Assembly: GCF_019175385.1 (NCBI RefSeq)
Contig: NC_083339.1
Span: 79,628,307-79,692,306 of the forward strand
Direction: 5' to 3'
Length of the DNA stretch: 64,000 nucleotides
DNA from: Lycium barbarum
Taxonomy: Eukaryota; Streptophyta; Magnoliopsida; Solanales; Solanaceae
Positions 54,720 through 64,000 of the stretch are shown piece by piece. Both the position numbers and the translations under genes were made by a program. A model generated the notes under the pieces. That model saw only the letters and a list, made by a program, of their open reading frames with translations. It was not told the DNA's origin and did no database searches. How positions within the stretch are numbered: position 1 is the stretch's first letter; each line of letters starts with the position of its first letter.

Positions 54720-56799
54720 GTACCCGGCCCTCTAGTGAGGGACTCGGTGAACAATGAAGTGAAACTGTGCACGAAAACATACCCGACCCGACACTCGGTG
54801 AAAGATACATTAACAGCATGCACGAGCAGAGTAGTGAGCAATCATATGCAAACTAAGTCATATCTGAGACTCAATAGGATAATCAAAATGAACTATCATT
54901 TGAAAATCAAAGACAATGGTCATGTCAAGTATCCTTCGAATGTCACTATGGAATATATCAAATAAAACTTCAGGAATCATAGACACGTATCAAGACATAA
55001 TGAAGTAAGTTCTGGGAATCAAGAACATTAGCCATCCTAGTGTCTCTAAGAATAGGAGCTTCTTTGGAGTTATACATTCGTCGTTTGTTTGTCTCACATA
55101 GATCATGCCGCAAAGAAAGAAGGGATAACTTTACATACCTTGATTTACGACCCTCGAAACAATTATGACGAATCAGCCCATTTTTAAGACTTTATCTACA
55201 AGATAATAATAGTAACACAAGCATCAGCCAACCTGTAATCAAGCACAACCAACAAGACAACATATGGACAATACGACGAGCCACGAGCTCGCTATATGAC
55301 AACTATTCGGCATTTCACCTTGCCCTCCTCCAAAACTCCATAACAACAATAATACAACTAGGATATGTACACATTAGCTCAACCTCATGTTCAGAAATTT
55401 AATTACGATAAGAGCAGCCCGGCTATAGCCTATACAAATTCGGGCACATTTCCCCTGAGAACTCAACAATCCTCGAGATCCCAATTCAGCAAAAATATCG
55501 ACCATATACCAACAATAGCAATACCAACAATTTCATATTAAGCTAGAATCGGATCCACCTCCAGATCATTTTCAAAACAGCCCACAATCACAATATCAAC
55601 TACTTTCCATAAACAAGGAAATCATCTCAACAACACAACAACAACCACAATGGCAATAACGAGAACTGTACGACAACAACAATAGTTACGACACACCAAT
55701 AATTAATTCTAACATCCCTTGCGATGTTTTTTCATTCTATCAATCCTGTAACCAATTATACAATATCTTACACGCTTGTTTTCTTACAAATTTACGATCC
55801 ATATCAACAACAACATCAACCACCATCCAAGTACAAGAAAACTACTTCAACATCATTTTAACAACAAGTTCGAAACAGTCCACCAAAACTACAACATCAA
55901 AAATATGATTTTCGATCTTTACTTTGCAAAATTACTAACACACGGAAAAGAGTATAATATTACCATGAACAACAGCACCATACTTATCTATAACTATATT
56001 TCCAGCCCTTCAACATACCAAATTACCTTCAATACAATACCATGATAATGACAACACTAATCAAACTTAATCCAATTAGAATAACTCCAATTTTGCCCAC
56101 TTACAACACCAACAATAATCATGTCATTTTCTTACTTCCAATTTCATTTAATACACTTTAATCTCTCCATTACAACTTCATTAACTCCAATTACATTACA
56201 AGAAGAAGAAATCTTACCTCAAATAAGTTAGGACAGATCCTATACTCACTTGCACCAATTGCACCACTTCTTCTTCTCCAACTCATATTCTAATGTTTTT
56301 GCCTCTTTTGGGACATTTGGAACACTTTTATGGAGTTATAATTCTCTTCCTTTTTTAAAATTTAAGGCTGGCCGTGCTTGGCAGCCATGGTTGTTGAGGT
56401 TTTCTCTCTAAATCAATTTTGGGAAGATGAAATATGAGCTATGCTTTGTCATCAACTAAAATATATATGCTACCAGCCATGATGACAAATGTCCAACCAT
56501 AATGACATGTGTCCCACTCAACTAAACACCAATCAGATTCAGCCATGTTTTGTGGGGCCCACTTAGTGGTCTAAATAGCTTAATTAATCATTAATCCCCA
56601 CTTATTAATCTGATCATGGTTAATTAATCCCTAATCTCCACTAATATTTCTACACTAATTTAAATTTACAACCAAATCGTGCACTTATTAAAATCGGGAT
56701 TAAAAAGTCCTTGTCTCATATCTAAAAAATAACCTTGTCCTTGAACTTATGTCGATTAGCTTACGAATAATCCAACGTACAAAAATACGGGGTATAACA
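53916..56799 (-). repeat. T13 3' LTR (left copy)
   Basis: In the sense strand it starts TGTTATACCCCG and ends GGTCGTGACA. Contains an (AT)n expansion (about 54676-54716), CCCTC-TAGT-GAGGG and CCCGACCCG repeats (about 54580-54810), and the double hairpin at 54402-54438. The third hairpin is mutated (54231 area). Confidence 0.92.
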
Positions 56800-56813
56800 T
56801 CCTTCTCCCCTTT
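56800..56813 (-). other. T13 polypurine tract
   Basis: In the minus sense AAAGGGGAGAAGGA abuts the LTR start TGTTATACCCC, preceded by ATTCGAGGACGAATG. Confidence 0.85.
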
Positions 56814-59800
56814 AGAACATTCGTCCTCGAATGTTAAATTGGTCCTGCGCTCCCAATACTTCCTTAAACGTCCTTTTATTGAATTATGATGCTCTTCACA
56901 TGCCCTTTTCATTGGTCGAATCCCTTCACTTTATTATAACGCATTCTATCTCTCTAAGTAACCATTCCCGTAATATTTCTTCTTGCTCTTTCCTCTCGAG
57001 GTGATAATTCTACGTCGTTGTCTTTACTCTCCTTCTTCATTTCGCAGTTGGTTGACGGTTGTATTGCGAGCTCTTCCGCTGAAATCTTACTCTTCCCCTG
57101 GTGCACTTAGTTTTAACTCGACTCTTTCTTCTTCTATAGTTACTCCTTTAAGATGTATCGTTCACTTCATCTTACCTCTCACGCGTAGACGTCCCTTGTC
57201 GATTTATTAGACTTTACAATCCCTGGAGTATTTCATGCCTCTGGCAACCTGTAGACCCTTCGTAGACTCTATGAAGAAAACGAAATTTTCCAAGGTGTTA
57301 CATTATTTTACTTTAATAACCTTACATTGCTCTGCTGTTACAGTCCATATTCTGGAATCTTCAGCATCATATATCACTTCTCGACTTTCACTGTCACTTT
57401 ACCTTTTAGCTCTTAATCTCGATCTTTAGAGTTTGCTATCAAGTAGCACTGGAGTTCCCTCATAATAACTTTACATAGCTGCTCTGTAATCTGTCTATCA
57501 CCAACTGGTATAATTCTGAGAGAAGTTTTTATTTTTGACATATAAATTCACTATCTTAACCAGCTCGTTCTGGTTGTCTCGCTTAAACCATTTCACAATT
57601 TCCCTTAATCCAACCTATAGCACTTTAGGCATCTTATCTCGTGTCGTTTGTTTATTTGTAATTCAAACCCTTTATTGCCTCTTGTATCTTTCAATCGGTA
57701 TCCGGGCTCAGCTGTAGCCATGTCCTATTTGCCCTCAGTACTAACTCGGTAATTTGGCTCAAACCATCTCACACCTTTCCTTAATGTATCTAAAATGTCA
57801 TTACCACATTGTTATTACTGAATCCTTACTCTTCTTATCAAGTACTCACTTTGTCTCATTCTTAGCATACAAATATTCGTAGGTTGCATAACTATTCTTG
57901 TACATCTTGTATAGAATATATCCAATCTTAGTCATAGTCTTTTCTTCTCCTGGTTCATTATGCTTTACATAACGCATCCGTACTAAAACTCGCTCGTAGC
58001 TTATCTTGTTATACTCCTTTCCCTTCCTTTATTCACCCCTTTGATTTTCTCATATACCACTATAGGAGATTTTCTATCCCTTTCCTTTGTTACTTATAAG
58101 TCGCAATATCATTAGCGCACAACTCTATTGCCAAATCTTTGCCTCTAATCCAGTATAGCATTGATATCCTTTATAATATCTCTTAAGTTACTCGTTATCA
58201 TTCTCTTGTCATACTCTTTCTTTTTATAAGCATCCGCTTTTAATGTCCTTCAATTCAAGACCTTTACAAATGATTCTCAGCTCTGTCTCAAATACCACCC
58301 TGGCTTCTATCCATTTATTGCTGGCTTTCAGATCTTACTAACTTGTTTCAGCAAGGGATCTCCATTGAAATTTAAGCATCTATCTCAAATATACTGCAGT
58401 GTCAATTGTTTCAATTTTACACCTGCATTTCTCTCACCCGTTTCCCCCCTTTAGGGTGTACTTATATCATTATCTATGTATATTCTGCTCTATGTCCCCA
58501 TTTCAATCTCAAATTCATCTGACTCTTTTCCAATTCACTTGGTATACTGTACCATATCCATGTCCTTTCTTTATAATTTATAACTTTGATTATCCTCGTA
58601 CGAAACCTTAACAAAATTACGAAGTGACGAGAACCTTTCTATATATAGTATAAAATCTCATCTGATGATCTGTACTCGAGTAATGCAACCAATGTAGCAT
58701 CTCATCCAAGGCCACATTCCACTCACTCCAATCAATAATTATTTAGTACTTATAGTCATCCCAAATTCTCAATTAGGTGACACTTATATTCTGATGATAA
58801 GTGTCCAAAGCTCTCTTGTAACATTTTCTTTACCCCAACCTACATCCTCTATTTCCTTTAATAAATTCACAATACCTCATTTGTTCCTCAGGTCTACAGT
58901 CCTTATTCTTTAAGGGTTTCACTATTTCCGAGGTGAAGTCATATACACGCAGTACCCCTTTATAGCTCATGCCCTTTTACCCTTGTTGTGTACCAAACGC
59001 TGACTTCTAACTTACTCAAAATCATATCAAGTTCGCCTTAATAATGGTCTTATCTCATCACCTTGTCACCGTACTCCATCTTTAAGTTCGTAGCTATATA
59101 TTTCCCTTTTATTTTATACTCGTACTCAATTAATTACGTCTATCTTGGGTGCTTCCTTTAGTATTCCCTTACCATTTCTCCAGTCTATGTCCATCTTTTA
59201 TTCTGTGCACGAGGAATCTCATGCTACCTCTGTATCCTTCGAAAAACACTACTCCTGCATAATCCCTTTCTCATTTTCAAAACGTATTCTGTTGATCCCT
59301 ATATGTTCTTATCATTCCAGTCATTTTTCTGGCTCTCACTCTACCTCGTTGCTCATCTTTCTATAGTTTGGTCTTTCACAGTTCCGTCACTTATATTACT
59401 CGTGTTCTCGGCTATACATGTCATAACCTATTACTGCACTGTTATCTCGCTTTCTTCCTATTTCCTTCTTTCAATTACTCCTTCTTTTCTTATGCTCGCT
59501 ATCATTTCCGTTATCATATAATCTTTATTCTAAACTTTCCCTAGAAAACTTGATAAGCCTTTCTTATTCGTTCTATAGCTCGCTTTTCCATTTCACACTT
59601 GCCTTTATACTCTAGTCACACAGATCACGTCATATCTTTTAGTCACTTCCTCACTAGGCTTTACTCATTTTCATAACAATCCTTATTATGTTCACATTAT
59701 ATCCTGCTTGCAATGAATCTTATAGTGTAGCACTTCTTAACCTTATTCCTGATTCTTACTATGGTTTAACTACACTCTGTGGAGTAGGCGTACTTAACCT

Positions 59801-60925
59801 TTTACCCTTTCTAACCAATCTTATCCTTAATACCTCACAAGCTGTCTTTTCAATACATTCATATTCATCGCAATTCTTCCTCCTCCGTACTCTTGTCTCA
59901 ATCATACCATTACTCCTTTTAACTATAAACTCGTCATAATTTATCCCTGCGTATCAATTCAGTTGGTACCTCAATATAACGCTCTATTAAGATTTTCCAC
60001 CCTTTTCTAAATCATCTCGTAGTATCACAAGCCCTTCCAAATTATCCTAGCATTTCTTTTTACCATATCGATATCGACCTCATAATTACTATTACTATCA
60101 ATTCAACAGTTAACTTTATTTCTCGAAGTCAGACTTGCAACTTGGTCAAATCCTATCATTACTGTTGACATGACCTTTCAAGACATATTACGAGCTTATA
60201 TCTCATTCCCTTTTTATTTCTAGGAAAATCTTGGCAGAGTTTCCTCTGTATTTCTTACTATCTCAAAACCTGCATGCAGGAAATAGCAATAATGCCTCAC
60301 AGGGCCAACATATATACATATATATTATCTCGTATCATAGCCGCACAGGGCTCCCCATATCAATAACAATATGAAAATGATGAACTTACCTCGTATGTCC
60401 AACTCAAACTGTACCTGTTACACTTTCCAGTTTATTTTCCCTTTCAATCTTTAACTGCAGGTTTCAATCATACCTGCAACATTCACACTATATCTGACAT
60501 ATATTCTGCTTACCGTTACTGATTCCTTCAGCTTCTTCTGTGCGCACCTTATAACTGAAGTTATCAACAATATATACATCCAATCCACTTTCTTACAATA
60601 CTTACAGTAACTTACCTTAATGATGACCGGTTCGCCATTCTGTATATACAATTTCTGATAACGTAACCTCGATGAAATATCTTACCTCTGTAACTCCCAG
60701 TAGCATTATTTACCTTCTCTTGTCGACACGACTCTCCTGCAGAAATCAAAGGTCAATATATAAGGGATATCATTTCCTATCTCTTGGCTCTATCGCACGA
60801 TCTAGAGTAAGAAGGAAAAGTAACATCCTAAATGTCCTGTAGCTTCCTGTTTATAGATGTGGTGCAACACATCGATAAACAAGACTCTACTAGACATGGT
60901 CTGTAGACACTCCGATGATGAACCT
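56814..60925 (-). other. T13 non-coding interior
   Basis: About 4.1 kb without a recognisable domain on either strand. The + strand is pyrimidine-rich (CTT, TCT and TAC runs), so the element RNA is purine-rich. Short open frames on + (for example 57235-57429, 59145-59521, 59688-59939) translate to Leu/Ser/Tyr-rich strings from this composition and are not genes. Confidence 0.75.
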
Positions 60926-60938
60926 GGCGCTGATACCA
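60926..60938 (-). other. T13 primer-binding site (iMet-like)
   Basis: TGGTATCAGCGCC on the minus strand, 4 bp after the LTR end. One base differs from TGGTATCAGAGCC of T10. Confidence 0.85.
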
Positions 60939-60942
60939 CTTT

Positions 60943-63817
60943 TGTTACGACCCAAACCCATGGGCCGTGACTAGTGCCCGAGCTGGACACTCGTATACAT
61001 ACCTGCTAAATATAATCAACTGAAACTAAGGACAGTATGGAAACTTGTAAAAACAACCGAAAGATTCATAACGCCATATGTCGTAAACCTGTCTCCTGAG
61101 GAGTCACAGCTGATCAAAGCATAATACAATAAGCAAGCCGACAAGGCTGCCACTACATACAGGAATATCCACAACAAACCATATCGACACAGCTGACCAT
61201 AACCCATATACAACCCACACATGTCTAAAGACCTCTAAGAGTATCATAGTAAAATATGACGGGACAGGGCCCCGCCGTACCCCTGGATATGTATAGGTCT
61301 ACATCAAAGATCTGTACCAGAATAATCTAGGCTCCGGAACAATGGAGCTGTCCAAACAGCTGAGCAGAAGTCCTAGGCTGGAGGATCACCAAACCGACTG
61401 TCTGTACCTGCGGGCATGAAACGCAGCCCCCCGAAGAAAGGGGGTCAGTACGGGATATGTACTGAGTATATAAAGCATGAAATACAATAAAGAGGATCAT
61501 GACTGAAATAGAGATTACAAGAGACAAGTATGACAATCAAGAAATCACTGTACTTGTGCCTTATGAAATGAAAATCATGCATAGCTATATCATATATCAT
61601 ATCCGGCCCATTATGGACTCGGTGAATAAAGTCGTATACATGTATACCATGCCCGGCCCATCAGGGGTCTTGGTGCCATCATCACATCATCATATCATCA
61701 TATCATCATATACATATATATATACCGTACCCGGCCCTCTAGTGAGGGACTCGGTGAACAATGAAGTGAAACTGTGCACGAAAACATACCTGGCTCGAGA
61801 CTCGGTGAAAGATACATTAACAGCATGCACGAGCAGAGTAGTGAGCAACCATATGAAAACTAAGTCATATCTGAGACTCAATAGGATAATCAAAATGAAC
61901 TATCATTTGAAAATCAAAGACAATGGTCATGCCAAGTATCCTTTGAATGTCACTATGGAATATATCAAATAAAACTTCAAGAATCATAGACACGTATCAA
62001 GACATAATGAAGTAAGTTCTGCGAATCAAGAACATTAGCCATCCTAGTGTCTCTAAGAATAGGAGCTTCTTTGGAGTTATACATTCGTCGTCTGTTTGTC
62101 TCACAGAGATCATGCCGAAAAGAAAGAAGGGATAGCTTTACATACCTTGATTTACGACCCTCGAAACAATTATGACGAATCAGCCCCTTTTTAAGACTTT
62201 ATCTACAAGATAATAATAGTAACACAAGCATCAGCCAACTTGTAATCAAGCACAACCAACAAGACAGCATATGGACAATACGACGAGCCACGAGCTCGCT
62301 ATGTGACAACTATTCGGCGTTTCACCTTGCCCTCCTCCAAAACTCCATAACAATAATAATCCAACTAGGTTATGTACACATTAGCTCAACCTCATGTTCA
62401 GAAATTAATTACGATAAGAGCAGCCCGGCTATAGCCTATACAAATTCGGGCAACATTTCCCTGAGAACTCAACAATCCTCGAGATCCCAATTCAGCAAAA
62501 ATATCGACCATATACTAATAATAGCAATACCAACAATTTCATATCAAGCTAGAATCGGATCCACCTCCAGATCATTTTCAAAACAGCCCACAATCACAAT
62601 ATCAACTACTTTCCATAAACGAGGAAATTATCTCAACAACACAACAACAACCACAATGGCAATAAGGAGAACTATACGACAACAGCAACAGTTACGACAC
62701 ACCAATAATTAATTCTAACATCCCTTGCGATGTTTATTCATTCTATCAATCCTTTAACCAATTATACGATATATTACACGCTTGTTTTCTTCCAAATTTA
62801 CGAGCCATATCAACAACAACACGACAACAACATCAACCACCATCCAAGTACAAGAAAATTACTACAACATCATTTTAACAACAAGTTCGAAACAGTCCAC
62901 CAAAACTACAACATCAAAAATACGATTTTCGATCTTTACTTCACAAAATTACTAACACACGGAAAAGAGTATAATATTACCATGAACAACAGCACCCATA
63001 CTTATCTATAACTATATTTCCAGCCCTTCAACATAACAAATTACCTTCAATACAATACCATGATAATGACAACACTAATCAAACTTAATCCAATTAGAAC
63101 AACTCTAATTCTGCCCACTTACAACACCAACAATAATCATGTAATTTTCTTACTTCCAATTTCGTTTAATACACTTTAACCTCTCCATTACAACATCATT
63201 AACTCCAATTACATTACAAGAAGAAGAAATCTTACCTCAAATTAGTTAGGACAGATCCTATACTCACTTGCACCAATTGCACCACTTCTTCTTCTCCAAC
63301 TCAAATTCTAATGTTGCTGCCTCCTTTGGGACATTTGGAACACTTTTATGGAGTTATAATTCTCTTTCTTTTTTAAAATTTAAGGCTGGCCGTTCTTGGC
63401 AGCCATGGCTGTTGAGGTTTTCTCTCTAAATCAATTTTGGGAAGATGAAATATGAGCTATGCTTTGTCATCAACTAAAATATATATGCTACCAGCCATGA
63501 TGACACGTGTCCAACCATAATGACATGTGTCCCACTCAACTAAACACCAATCAGATTCAACCATGTTTTGTGGGGCCCACTTAGTGGTCTAAATAGCTTA
63601 ATTAATCATTAATCCCCACTTAATAATCTAATCATGGTTAATTAATCCCTAATCTCCACTAATATTTCTACACTAATTGAAATTTACAACCAAATCGTGC
63701 ACTTATTAAAATGGGGATTAAAAAGTCCTTGTCTCATATCTCAAAAATAACCTTGTCCTTGAACTTATGTCGATTAGCTTACGAATAATCCAACGTACAA
63801 AAATACGGGGTATAACT
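60943..63817 (-). repeat. T13 5' LTR (right copy)
   Basis: A close match to the left copy with scattered substitutions and a shorter AT tract. The terminal base next to the duplication is T on + where A is expected (TATAACT instead of TATAACA). Double hairpin at 61427-61465, third hairpin at 61258-61276 with a G-U pair in the sense strand. Confidence 0.92.
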
Positions 63818-63822
63818 ACTAT

Positions 63823-64000
63823 GATGGGGTATCAGACTTAGGTTGATTTGATGGTTCTAGATAAAACCAATTTTGATGTGATTTTGGGCATGAGTTAGTT
63901 ATCCCCATACCATACGATCTTGGATTGTCATGCCAAGATAGTTACTTTAGCTATGCCTGGGATTCCTAGGTTAGAGTGGAAGGGTATAGTTAGTCACGCG
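63823..64000 (+). pseudogene. T9 protease, continuation
   Basis: After the ACTAT duplication the frame reads LMVLDKTNFDVILGMS and YHTILDCHAKIVTLAMP, the second half of a chromovirus protease, which leads to RT in intact relatives. Stops follow GYQT and GMS. The window ends inside the gene. Confidence 0.82.

Larger units (their letters stand above)
53916..63817 (-). mobile_element. T13: LARD-like non-autonomous element
   Basis: 9.9 kb on the minus strand with LTRs of 2884 bp (53916-56799) and 2875 bp (60943-63817) and duplication ACTAT (53911-53915, 63818-63822). The minus-strand primer site TGGTATCAGCGCC (60926-60938) and polypurine tract (56800-56813) are in place, but the 4.1-kb interior has no gag or pol. 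Long LTRs, long non-coding interior and intact ends define LARD elements. The clade-typical TTCGAGGACGAATGTT before the polypurine tract ties it to chromoviruses. Confidence 0.88.
36291..64000 (+). mobile_element. T9: decayed chromovirus hosting T10 and T13
   Basis: Order on +: 5' LTR (36291-38703), degenerate primer site, gag (38905-40383), insertion T10, gag end and protease (53602-53915), insertion T13, protease continuation (63823-64000), then the window ends. The gag has many stops, the primer site is mutated and the protease active site is changed, so T9 is old and inactive. Its 3' end and target duplication are outside the window. Confidence 0.85.

Noticed and set aside
57235..59939. 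Leu/Ser-rich + ORFs that look like membrane proteins
   Set aside because: They come from pyrimidine-rich composition of the T13 interior on the antisense strand. No conserved motif.

Overview
The window is repeat-only plant nuclear DNA: a stack of LTR retrotransposons inserted into one another. I find no intact host gene, tRNA, rRNA or CRISPR. Lineages seen are Ty3/gypsy chromoviruses of the Tekay/Del type (long 2.2-2.9 kb LTRs, iMet-type primer sites, C-terminal chromodomain) and Tat/Ogre-like elements (LTRs opening TGTTGACACC, primer site TGGCGACTCCGCTGGGGA, gag but no pol). The combination suggests a large eudicot genome, plausibly Solanaceae; that placement is inference from general appearance only. 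|| Layout (labels T1-T13 are mine). 1-19486: T1, the 3' part of a chromovirus on +. Its pol is cut at 454 by a solo LTR of its own family (T1s, 455-3038, duplicated target TGAAC), and its 3' LTR (5265-6922 and 18703-19486) is cut by T2 (6923-18697, minus strand, target ATAAG), a young Tat-like element with gag only and arrays of short tandem repeats. 19487-19927: remnant of a MuDR-type transposase. 19928-25951: T3, one Tat-like LTR followed by its primer site, cut by solo LTR T4 (19986-23878, target ATTGT), which is itself cut by T5 (20739-23713), a very young small gypsy derivative preceded by a 460-bp head-to-head inverted piece of its own LTR. 26008-36290: T6, an old Tat-like gag-only element, interrupted by solo LTR T7 (29208-34224), which is interrupted by an inverted solo LTR T8 (29251-31951, target TGTTG). 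36291-64000: T9, a decayed chromovirus sitting in the 3' LTR of T6; its gag is cut by T10 (40384-53596, target GTAGG), a nearly complete chromovirus carrying solo LTR T11 (45536-47747, target CGACA) and inverted solo LTR T12 (48288-50840). The protease region of T9 is cut by T13 (53916-63817, minus strand, target ACTAT), a LARD-like element with two 2.9-kb LTRs around a 4.1-kb interior without recognisable genes; T9 resumes at 63823. || How the parts work: no element here looks able to move by itself. T1, T9 and T10 carry broken pol genes; T2 and T6 have only gag; T5 has one protease-like ORF; T13 has only primer site and polypurine tract. T2, T5 and T13 keep good termini and would have been mobilised by proteins from elsewhere. 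|| The most interesting signal is not coding. Several LTR families that look quite different keep, in the same order, short RNA hairpins whose stems change in a pair-preserving way: TCAGTAC/GTACTGA in some families and TGAGTAC/GTACTCA in others; CGTCC/GGACG versus CCCC/GGGG; GACGGG/CCCGTC versus GTCGGG/CCCGAC versus TTCGGG/CCCGAA. The T3 LTR separately holds four hairpins around a shared GGTTA loop with a bulged A and four different matched stems. These look like conserved structured RNA modules of plant gypsy LTRs and are the best candidates for something undescribed.
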